Assembly: GCA_946540735.1 (NCBI GenBank)
Contig: CAMNIN010000046.1
Coordinates: 1 to 32,168 of the forward strand
Length of the DNA stretch: 32,168 bases
Direction: 5' to 3'
From: an uncultured Prevotellaceae bacterium
GTDB lineage: Bacteria > Bacteroidota > Bacteroidia > Bacteroidales > Bacteroidaceae
Below the pieces are notes generated by a model, which ran no database searches, was not told where the DNA came from, and worked only from the letters and a program-made list of their open reading frames with translations. Each line of letters begins with the position of its first letter. Within the stretch, counting starts at the first letter, position 1. A program made the translations under genes and the position numbers. Positions 25,522-32,168 of the stretch are shown here, in pieces.

Positions 25522-26349
25522 TTAGCCCTGCGAGGTGGCCAGCTGGATATAACCTTTCTCTTCTATTTCCTGAAATGCCGGTTCTTTGTCGTAAAACCTT
25601 GTGGAGAGATGGCGTATTTTCCGATCCTCCTCCGGAGGAAGCTTCATGTAGTCCTGGTATCGGATAGTCAGGCATTCATGCCATCCTGCCGGGACGTAGA
25701 ATTCTCTGTCGATGAAGACTTTCTTCACCCTCTTCTCGAAATATTCGCGTTTATACCTGCGACGGTCGGTTGTGATGAAAATATAGTCACCTTCCTCGAT
25801 GGAATATTTCTGGTATTCCTCGACCCGTTTTTGGTAATAATGCCTGGAGATACGCAACAGAAAATTGCTTTCGGGCAAGAGATATCGATGGTAAAGGCCA
25901 TTTCCCCATTTCTTGTATGACAATCCCAAGTCTGTGTATTTTTTGATCAGTCTGATATGCTCATCCACAGCATCCTCTCCTTTGGGGGAGCCATACATCA
26001 GGTAGATATCGATGGCCAGACCAGGTGTATGGCGCCTGCCATTGATGCCAAAAGTCGTCGTGTCAGACATCCTTCCCATTGCAAGAAGAATAGTGGGGTC
26101 GTTGTAGCAGAGATCTATTGAATATCTTGAGGAACGATAGAGTCTTTTCAGCTTGAGGAAATCTTTCTCAGGCATCATCACGTCGATATCGTCATCCCAA
26201 GGGATAAATCCCTTGTGCCGCACAGCCCCCAGCATCGTACCATATGCCAGATAGTAGCGCAGTCGGTGTGAGTCGCAGAAATCAGCAAATTCTTTCAGTA
26301 TACCGTATAGTGCTGATTTAGCTTGTTCGATGGAATATGGTTTTTCCAT
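25522..26349 (-). CDS. LicD-family transferase
   Basis: This 275-aa cytoplasmic protein of the LicD family is a nucleotidyltransferase-fold group that attaches phosphocholine or related phospho-substituents to surface glycans. The signature LAYGTMLGAVRHKGFIPWDD continues into DIDVMMP (34-60) and includes the metal-binding Asp cluster. The substituent and acceptor are not deducible. The C-terminal part (about 200-270) is Arg/Lys-rich. It lies at the start of the glycan gene region, with its own candidate promoter. Confidence 0.9.
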   Translation of the reverse strand: MEKPYSIEQAKSALYGILKEFADFCDSHRLRYYLAYGTMLGAVRHKGFIPWDDDIDVMMPEKDFLKLKRLYRSSRYSIDLCYNDPTILLAMGRMSDTTTFGINGRRHTPGLAIDIYLMYGSPKGEDAVDEHIRLIKKYTDLGLSYKKWGNGLYHRYLLPESNFLLRISRHYYQKRVEEYQKYSIEEGDYIFITTDRRRYKREYFEKRVKKVFIDREFYVPAGWHECLTIRYQDYMKLPPEEDRKIRHLSTRFYDKEPAFQEIEEKGYIQLATSQG

Positions 26350-26413
26350 GTATTATTGCAGAAAATCTGCCGTCTTGATGAATGGGTAGAAATTACATTT
26401 CCTTTATCGCTTG

Positions 26414-26449
26414 CAAAGTTAAAAAAATTTTTTTATAACTATATACAAA
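26414..26449 (-). promoter_or_regulatory. Candidate promoter of licD
   Basis: On the minus strand TAACTTTG (26421-26414) is a full -7 match in a very AT-rich stretch. TTTG at 26449-26446 is 24 nt upstream, longer than the usual 19-21 nt. The expected leader is about 58 nt. Confidence 0.5.
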
Positions 26450-26515
26450 ATCGATAAATATCCATGGAAGGCCTGTCTTTTTCTTGTTTTTTTGTTTAAA
26501 AGAGCCAGCTAAAGA

Positions 26516-26540
26516 TTATGCTTCCGCTTTTGAAGCATAA
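26516..26540 (-). terminator. Terminator of the Wzy-like gene
   Basis: TTATGCTTC (26516-26524) and GAAGCATAA (26532-26540) form a 9-bp perfect stem with a 7-nt loop, 22 nt past the stop codon. On the minus strand it is followed by tctttagctggctctttt. Confidence 0.7.
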
Positions 26541-26562
26541 GTTTGAGAAGGAAAGCACCGTT

Positions 26563-27786
26563 TTATCTTAGATACTTTTTACGCCTTTTGGGGGAAGGGT
26601 ATTTCTTTTCCATATAACTCAAATGCAAATAATAGATCATAATAATGAAATAGGTCATCTTATTGGTGTAGGTCACGGCCCCCCAGTCATAGATCAATCT
26701 GTTGATGATCCAAACGATAATGATAATCGCCGAAGTATCTTTTCTGACGTATTTCAATTCCTTGAAAAAAACATATGCAAATATAATATAATAAGAGAAA
26801 AGGCCTACGCTGCCACCGTCAGCTGCCAATTCGGCATAGTTGCAGTGCAAATAAGCATTTTTTCCTGTTGCAATATTTGTCAGCATGAATGCGTTGTTGA
26901 TACCAATACCAAGGACGGGGGTCCTGGAGAACTGTATCCATCCAATTTGTCTGTAGAATCTTCTGGCATAAGAAGATGAATCCTCCTCTCCTTCGCCTGT
27001 AATTGAGGCAACAAGTCCTTCCATCCTATGGGTAATGCCAGAGAACAAGGCTGTGTCTGACAATAAATAGACGAGAATAATAGCAATTACCAACCCTGTA
27101 AATATTTTGAGGTAGGGGATAAGGTTGCCACGCCCTTTCATACTATGTTTTATGATATAAAGAAGTGTTACTCCAACTGCGAATGTAACGAGTGCCTTTC
27201 TACTTTGAGTGGCAGATATTACAAGAAGAGTCGGTATGCCAACTAATAAGAATTGCCACTTCGGCTCTTTTTCATAGAGCACATAGTATGTGTGAATAAC
27301 CAGTACCGTGGAAGCAACCATTGCGATATAGTTGACATTGGCAAAAGAGCTGTCAAGTCTCGCATCCTCCATCGATTCAATAAAAGCAGAAGGGCCATAG
27401 TACGCATAGGTAACGAATACCACTACATAACTACTCCACATGTAGATTTTTAATAAGACATGGATATCGTTAAATTTCTTATAGTAATCATAAAAAATAA
27501 ACATGCAGATAATAACTTGCAAAATGGCTTTTGATGTGTTGAGGGTGATCAAACCATTCCTTGCCCAGAAAATAGAAGAGTAGCAGAACATGCAGAACTG
27601 CATGACAAAAAGATGGTATTTGTAAAAATCCATCTTAAAGTTGATGTTTACGAGAATAATCACCGTGAAAAGGAACATCAACGGAGTTGCAAAGGATGTC
27701 GTTGATAACACATTGAATGTTACCAAAAATGCAAACGTTGAAAATTGGATGATTTTATCTTTCTCTGTTAATGCTAAATTAGGCAT
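26563..27786 (-). CDS. O-antigen ligase/polymerase-like membrane protein
   Basis: This 407-aa integral membrane protein has about ten to eleven helices. The large periplasmic loop (about 255-315) carries RRFYRQIGWIQFSRTPVLGIGINN, the arrangement of the Wzy_C/WaaL domain (Arg-rich, then a PxxGxGxxN motif). Such proteins polymerise or ligate lipid-linked oligosaccharide at the periplasmic face. Ligase and polymerase cannot be told apart by sequence alone. The C-terminus is basic (KRRKKYLR). Base composition is clearly more AT-rich than the T9SS operon. It is divergent from the MBOAT gene. Confidence 0.85.
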   Translation of the reverse strand: MPNLALTEKDKIIQFSTFAFLVTFNVLSTTSFATPLMFLFTVIILVNINFKMDFYKYHLFVMQFCMFCYSSIFWARNGLITLNTSKAILQVIICMFIFYDYYKKFNDIHVLLKIYMWSSYVVVFVTYAYYGPSAFIESMEDARLDSSFANVNYIAMVASTVLVIHTYYVLYEKEPKWQFLLVGIPTLLVISATQSRKALVTFAVGVTLLYIIKHSMKGRGNLIPYLKIFTGLVIAIILVYLLSDTALFSGITHRMEGLVASITGEGEEDSSSYARRFYRQIGWIQFSRTPVLGIGINNAFMLTNIATGKNAYLHCNYAELAADGGSVGLFSYYIIFAYVFFKELKYVRKDTSAIIIIVWIINRLIYDWGAVTYTNKMTYFIIMIYYLHLSYMEKKYPSPKRRKKYLR

Positions 27787-27915
27787 GAATTTACTGTTTT
27801 GGAATATGAGCTAAATTCTCTTGCATAAGAGAACATTTAAAAGCTGCATCCCTGCTTATATCAGTTGAAAAGTAAATTTCCAAAAGCTGATAAAGCACAA
27901 TTTCACAATATTCGG

Positions 27916-27947
27916 CAAAGGTAGATAAAATTATTGTAATATTCAAA
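27916..27947 (-). promoter_or_regulatory. Consensus promoter of the Wzy-like gene
   Basis: On the minus strand TTTG (27947-27944), 20 nt, then TACCTTTG (27923-27916): both boxes match perfectly. The leader is about 120 nt and contains a 7-bp hairpin. Confidence 0.75.
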
Positions 27948-28076
27948 AAATCCTATTAAAAACTTGATATTTGAAAAATCTACTACTATTATGCATTGAC
28001 TTTATAGCTATTTGAGGCAATTAGGCGAGGTCTAAAGTTTTTTATCCGATTGAGCCCGAAAATAGTGAAAAATGCG

Positions 28077-28084
28077 TACCTTTG
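28077..28084 (+). promoter_or_regulatory. -7 box of the MBOAT unit
   Basis: TACCTTTG fully matches TAnnTTTG. Upstream only ATTG at 28049-28052 resembles a -33 box, at a long 24-nt spacing. It lies 48 nt before ATG 28133 and overlaps the earlier in-frame TTG at 28082, which argues against that earlier start. Confidence 0.55.
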
Positions 28085-28132
28085 CACAGCAAGAATGATT
28101 GGAAACATCTTCAAACCCAAATTTCTCAACTA

Positions 28133-29548
28133 ATGATTTTCAACTCGTTTAATTTCATTATCATATTTCCTGTTCTTTTCCTTCTGTATTATGCCATACC
28201 CATGCGATACGGAAAGATACGCAATTTCTATCTCCTGTTAGTCAGTTATCTCCTGTATTTGCAGTGGAAACCTATCTATGCCATCATTCTTCTCTTCGTG
28301 ACAGCTGCGACTTACTTTGCTGCTTTGACTGTAGCTAAATCAAAACATCCCAAACGTACACTTACTATTGGTGTACTTATAGCTCTGTTGCCTCTGCTTT
28401 TCTTCAAATACTTTAATTTCATTAATGAAAGCTTAGGTGACGCTTTGGAAGCATTGGGGTTACATTTCCGCTTGGCGGGCTTGAACTGGCCGATTCCCAT
28501 AGGTATTTCTTTCTATACATTTCAAGCATTGAGCTATTTGTGGGATGTTTACTATAAACGCCAAGAAGTGGAGCATGATTTTCTCGTATATGCTCTATAC
28601 GTTTCGTTTTTCCCTTGTATCTTATGTGGCCCCATCAACAAGGCTTCAAAAATGATTCCTCAATTTAAGTCGAGACGCCTTTATTTTGATTACACCAAAG
28701 CTGTGGTGGGTCTTAAATTGCTACTTTGGGGTATGTTTATGAAGGTTGTCGTAGCCGATCGGTTGGATATCTATGTTGATCCTGTTTTTTCTAAGTACAT
28801 GAATTTCACAGGATTAACTTGCATGGTGGCAACACTGCTTTATAGTATTCAAATCTATTCCGATTTTGCCGGCTATTCCCTGATGGCCATCGGTATTGGC
28901 AAGATACTTGGCTTTGACTTCATGACTAATTTCAATCGCCCGTATTTTGCCGTGAGCGTAACGGACTTTTGGCATCGATGGCATATATCACTTTCTACAT
29001 GGCTGAAAGATTATATTTACATCCCATTAGGAGGAAGCAGATGCTCAAAATTACGTAATTACTGGAATATCTTTGTTACCTTTCTCGTCAGTGGTATTTG
29101 GCATGGAGCAAATTGGACATATATCGTATGGGGCTGCATGCATGGTATATGCCAAATCATTGAGAAAATGTTGGGCCAGCAAAAATGTCACTACGGATGG
29201 TTGGGGAGAATGGTTAAGACCATCATTACTTTTGTTGTCATCAACATGGCATGGGTCTTTTTCCGTATGCCTTCACTATCTGATGCATGGGGCGTGCTTT
29301 CGCGGATTTTTGACCCCTCTCTTCCAATGAGGGTTTTCCTTCCTGACAAAGGCCAATTATTGTTTATCTCTTTGGGAGTAACAATGCTTTTCTTGAAGGA
29401 ATTTATAGATGAGTTCTATCCTCAAAGAATGAAATTATTCGACCATCGCAACAGAATTGTGAGATGGTTGTCTTATGTGACGGTTTTTATTCTGATTATG
29501 CTTGCTGGTGTTTTTAGTGCTGATCAGTTCATTTACGTTAGCTTTTAG
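28133..29548 (+). CDS. MBOAT-family O-acyltransferase
   Basis: This 471-aa multi-helix membrane protein of the MBOAT family is closest in pattern to AlgI/DltB-like enzymes that pass acyl groups across the membrane to glycans. Visible are IGISFYTFQALSYLWDVY (123-140), SDFAGYSLMAIGIGKILGF (243-261), DFWHRWHISLSTWLKDYIYI (278-297) and VSGIWHGANW (319-328) with the catalytic His324. I start at MIFNSFNFII (28133), which gives the normal membrane entry. The SGNH gene follows 6 nt after the stop, the usual pairing for O-acetylation of surface polysaccharides. The acceptor here is unknown. Confidence 0.93.
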   Translation: MIFNSFNFIIIFPVLFLLYYAIPMRYGKIRNFYLLLVSYLLYLQWKPIYAIILLFVTAATYFAALTVAKSKHPKRTLTIGVLIALLPLLFFKYFNFINESLGDALEALGLHFRLAGLNWPIPIGISFYTFQALSYLWDVYYKRQEVEHDFLVYALYVSFFPCILCGPINKASKMIPQFKSRRLYFDYTKAVVGLKLLLWGMFMKVVVADRLDIYVDPVFSKYMNFTGLTCMVATLLYSIQIYSDFAGYSLMAIGIGKILGFDFMTNFNRPYFAVSVTDFWHRWHISLSTWLKDYIYIPLGGSRCSKLRNYWNIFVTFLVSGIWHGANWTYIVWGCMHGICQIIEKMLGQQKCHYGWLGRMVKTIITFVVINMAWVFFRMPSLSDAWGVLSRIFDPSLPMRVFLPDKGQLLFISLGVTMLFLKEFIDEFYPQRMKLFDHRNRIVRWLSYVTVFILIMLAGVFSADQFIYVSF

Positions 29549-29554
29549 GTCATC

Positions 29555-30463
29555 ATGAGAAAATTCTTAGTGAAAATACTGATCTTTTTTGCAATAATCG
29601 CAATTGTGGATTATTGCAGTGGGACTTTGTTCTCTTTCTTTCTTGGACATGCGAAAGGGGGAGACAGCGGGCGTAGCAATTATATCTGTGATAAAGTGAA
29701 TGAGGATGTGCTGGTTTTTGGATCATCACGTGCGATTCATCATTATAATCCAGTTATCATTTCTGACTCTTTAGGGTTATCATGCTACAATTGCGGGGAA
29801 ACAGGAAATGGCGTTATTCTGAATTATGGTCGCTACCAGCTCATTTGCCAGCGTTATAGCCCTAAAATACTGATATACGATGTAATACCTACATTTGACT
29901 ATCTGGTTGGAGTGGACAATCATCAGTATTTGGGAAAGTTACGTCCATATTATGACAGAAGGGGTATACCCGAAATTTTCAATTCCGTTGACAACAAAGA
30001 AAAATACAAGATGCGAAGTTGCATGTATCGATATAATTCCCGATTCGTCCAAATCTTATCCGACTATATCCATCCGTTGCAAAGTGTAGGAATAAGGGGG
30101 TTTCGCCCATTGAAAGATGAAATGGACACAATGAAAATCGGCAGGAAAGAAAGATTTAGCCTGGATCTCGTTTGTGATTCGATAAAATTAAAATATCTCA
30201 AAAAGATGATAGAGTTGTCTGGGCATACCAAGATCATCTTTACGGTCTCACCATATTGGAATGGATTGGATACGGCATTTCTGTCTCCTATCAAGGAAAT
30301 ATGCCAGGACTATCAAATCCCTATTATTGATTTCTCGAATAGTGAAAAGTATGTGCATCATAATGAATTTTTTAATGATGGTGTGCATCTGAATGCACGT
30401 GGTGCTGATGAGTTCACACGAGATTTGGTAATTGAAATCAAAAAACGTAAATTGGTGCAATAA
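29555..30463 (+). CDS. Membrane-anchored SGNH-like acyltransferase partner
   Basis: This 302-aa protein has one N-terminal membrane helix (about 5-30) and an extracytoplasmic SGNH-hydrolase-like domain. The Ser block is VFGSSRAIHHYNP (54-66, probable nucleophile Ser58). A Gly block lies around CYNCGETGNG, and the Asp/His block DGVHLNARGADEF has Asp275 and His278. It would finish acetyl transfer to a glycan started by the adjacent MBOAT protein, by analogy with AlgX/AlgJ or DltD. The exact family was not recognised beyond the SGNH pattern. Confidence 0.8.
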   Translation: MRKFLVKILIFFAIIAIVDYCSGTLFSFFLGHAKGGDSGRSNYICDKVNEDVLVFGSSRAIHHYNPVIISDSLGLSCYNCGETGNGVILNYGRYQLICQRYSPKILIYDVIPTFDYLVGVDNHQYLGKLRPYYDRRGIPEIFNSVDNKEKYKMRSCMYRYNSRFVQILSDYIHPLQSVGIRGFRPLKDEMDTMKIGRKERFSLDLVCDSIKLKYLKKMIELSGHTKIIFTVSPYWNGLDTAFLSPIKEICQDYQIPIIDFSNSEKYVHHNEFFNDGVHLNARGADEFTRDLVIEIKKRKLVQ

Positions 30464-30514
30464 GATGAAGTTGGCCATTTTCAAGAAATAATCAACACAC
30501 AAAAGAAGAATCTA

Positions 30515-32068
30515 ATGAATAGTCTGCTGAACATTAAAAACGATTTTGGAGTATTCGTAAGTCTTGCAATATATGTCTTTTTCGTCATGTTTTTTGTCTC
30601 CAGTGATAGCTATACCCACGATATGTATGGGCGATGGGATTCAGCATGGTTTTTTATGTGTGGCAAGGCTCTGATGAATGGAATGACACCTTACGTGGAT
30701 TACACTGACAGCAAAGGCTTGTTTCTCTGGGTCATCTATGGATTGGGTTATCTTTTAAGCCCACGCAATTATTTGGGCGTGTTTTGGATTAGCTGTGCTG
30801 CTTATACCGTGACATTCTATTGTGTCTATCGCTTGGCGAAATTGCTTTTGAAAGATGCCAGATGTGCTATAGTTTGTACTCTTTTGATGACCTTGGCATT
30901 CTTTAACAACATATTGCATAGTGAGACTCGCGCAGAAGATTTTTGTTTGGCGTTTCTTGTGGTGTCTCTTTATCGTACGTCATTATTATTGTACAGCGAG
31001 TGCGTGAGTGCAAAAACGATTGATTGCACTTTCCTTTTGTTGGGCTTTTGTTTTGGTTCGATCTTTATGATCAAATACAATATTGCAGCCATGCAGTCTA
31101 TCTTTGTTCTCTATTCTTTGGTTTGGGTGATTAGGGAACGTCGAGGTTGGTTGCGGGCAATATTGCTATTGTTAATTGGTTTCGCAGTAGTGGTGTTGCC
31201 GATGGTTCTTTTTATGATCGGAAAAGGATGCTTCGGGGACTTTATTCACGAGTATTTCTATAACACGATTCAGACCGTAACAGGAGGCGAGAGTAATATC
31301 ATTTTGTATCTTCGTGATTGGCAGTCTGTTTTGGCTGATAAATACAGGATTGCTTTGTTAGTAGCTATTGTCATTGGATGCCTCATGTTTGCACGCCATG
31401 CGGATAGATACAGGTGGTTTCCATTAGTAAGCTCTTTCTTCATTTACGCTCTGACGACACGTCATGCGTATTGGATATATTATTATTTGTCATGTTCCTT
31501 CCTGCTTTTCTGGCTAATGCTTAGTTTGTCAAGGCTTCCGTTTTTTGCGAGCATCAGGCATCATTTGATGACGATGGCGATAGTTATAGGTGGATTCTGT
31601 GCGGTCTTAAATATGACTTTAGGCAATTATTATCAGACTATGTTTTGGAATGACGGGAAGGCAAGAACCATTTTCTATGACATGCAATATCTGATGTCTC
31701 AGGTGGATTCGCCAACTCTCTTTTATGCATTCCAGGCAGACCAAGGCTACGGCATCGTTTGTGGAGCCCTCCCTGGAGGTAAATACTGGGCCAAGCAAAA
31801 CGGTGCTACAAATGACATGAATGAAGAGCACAAGCGTGAGCTTCTTTCAGGAAAATCTGATTTTGTCTTTGTCAAGCATCCGGAGAGGCTTCTGCGGAAT
31901 GGAGTGACTAAAGATATGTTAGAAGATATCGGGTATCAAGTCTGTTACAAATTTGGCGAATCGTATCTTTTGACAAAAAGGAATGTCTCACATCCATCGG
32001 TACCTGTGCATCTCACCAATTGGGATATTTTGTTTAAAAGATATCCAGCTCCATTTAAAATAGAGTAA
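30515..32068 (+). CDS. GT-C-fold (GT39-like) membrane glycosyltransferase, putative
   Basis: This 517-aa membrane protein has about ten to eleven helices. The first loop reads GRWDSAWFFMCGKALMNGMT, then PYVDYTDSKGLFLW (about 38-73), with the acidic pattern of GT39/PMT/ArnT-type enzymes that use polyprenyl-phosphate sugars. A soluble C-terminal tail covers about 390-517. Donor and acceptor are unknown. It is the third gene of the MBOAT unit (51 nt after the SGNH gene) and converges on the partial GT2 gene with 5 nt between stops. Assignment rests on topology and the loop pattern, so it is moderately sure. Confidence 0.75.
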   Translation: MNSLLNIKNDFGVFVSLAIYVFFVMFFVSSDSYTHDMYGRWDSAWFFMCGKALMNGMTPYVDYTDSKGLFLWVIYGLGYLLSPRNYLGVFWISCAAYTVTFYCVYRLAKLLLKDARCAIVCTLLMTLAFFNNILHSETRAEDFCLAFLVVSLYRTSLLLYSECVSAKTIDCTFLLLGFCFGSIFMIKYNIAAMQSIFVLYSLVWVIRERRGWLRAILLLLIGFAVVVLPMVLFMIGKGCFGDFIHEYFYNTIQTVTGGESNIILYLRDWQSVLADKYRIALLVAIVIGCLMFARHADRYRWFPLVSSFFIYALTTRHAYWIYYYLSCSFLLFWLMLSLSRLPFFASIRHHLMTMAIVIGGFCAVLNMTLGNYYQTMFWNDGKARTIFYDMQYLMSQVDSPTLFYAFQADQGYGIVCGALPGGKYWAKQNGATNDMNEEHKRELLSGKSDFVFVKHPERLLRNGVTKDMLEDIGYQVCYKFGESYLLTKRNVSHPSVPVHLTNWDILFKRYPAPFKIE

Positions 32069-32073
32069 GATAT

Positions 32074-32168
32074 TTACTCCAACTGTTTCTCGATGTTGTA
32101 TCTTGGCCGGTCCTTCACTTCCATATACATTTTGCCGATGTATTCTCCGGTGATGCCGAGGCCGGTGA
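32074..32168 (-). CDS. GT2 polyprenyl-phosphate glycosyltransferase, C-terminal end
   Basis: Only the last 31 codons lie in the window; the gene enters from the right edge. The end TGLGITGEYIGKMYMEVKDR followed by PRYNIEKQLE is the characteristic tail of DPM1/GtrB/ArnC-like GT2 enzymes, where it follows the second membrane helix. These load a sugar onto undecaprenyl phosphate, the kind of donor a GT-C enzyme uses. This makes it a functional match to the neighbouring membrane protein. The stop TAA is at 32076-32074. Confidence 0.8.
   Translation of the reverse strand, partial: TGLGITGEYIGKMYMEVKDRPRYNIEKQLE

Larger units (their letters stand above)
27787..28132. other. AT-rich divergent promoter spacer
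   Basis: This 346-bp spacer separates the divergent Wzy-like and MBOAT genes. It holds one promoter for each direction and a small hairpin (TTCTCTT at 27816-27822 with AAGAGAA at 27827-27833) in the Wzy-like leader. I see no open reading frame or RNA gene in the remainder. Confidence 0.6.

Overview
The window reads as chromosomal DNA of a Bacteroidales bacterium, most probably a Prevotella relative. The basis is a type IX secretion core operon (porP-K-L-M-N), a FadL/OmpP1 porin, a short TonB-plug receptor, a membrane-bound LytTR regulator, and repeated promoters of the Bacteroidetes form TTTG-N19-21-TAnnTTTG. The genus is an inference; the phylum-level call is secure.

Layout. 1-580: AT-rich left edge with a leftward promoter, two hairpins and a 53-codon gene. 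582-5730 (minus): a secreted CE1-type esterase, then after a 422-bp gap with small palindromes and a 20-bp tandem repeat, a module made of a membrane LytTR regulator, a small TonB-plug outer-membrane protein and a small exported helical-repeat protein. The 112-bp gap between regulator and receptor carries a very good promoter abutting the start codon and two families of direct repeats. 5900-14853 (plus): porP, porK, porL, porM, porN, a small outer-membrane beta-barrel gene and priA, tightly packed. 14860-18705 (minus): a FadL-type porin and a 7TM-HD (PgpH-like) phosphodiesterase, separated by a strong terminator. 18879-21626 (plus): gltX and a Kdo transferase gene (waaA). 21634-25312 (minus): a gamma-carbonic-anhydrase-like protein, a PatB/MalY C-S lyase, a DUF3737 beta-helix protein and, as a separate unit, malate dehydrogenase. 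25522-32168: a surface polysaccharide region, visibly more AT-rich from about 26.35 kb on, with LicD, a Wzy/ligase-type membrane protein, an MBOAT acyltransferase with an SGNH partner, a GT-C-like membrane protein and the C-terminal end of a polyprenyl-phosphate glycosyltransferase running in from the right edge.

How the genes fit together. The secretion operon builds the T9SS trans-envelope ring (PorK/N), proton-driven motor (PorL/M) and surface component (PorP). The right-hand genes would modify and assemble cell-surface glycan: LicD-type decoration, polymerisation or ligation, O-acetylation (MBOAT plus SGNH), and lipid-linked sugar transfer (GT2 plus GT-C). waaA supplies the Kdo core of LPS, the anchor T9SS cargo also depends on. 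The least described part is the LytTR/TonB-plug/helical-repeat module with its repeat-rich control region. No rRNA, tRNA, CRISPR array, insertion sequence or phage gene was recognised.
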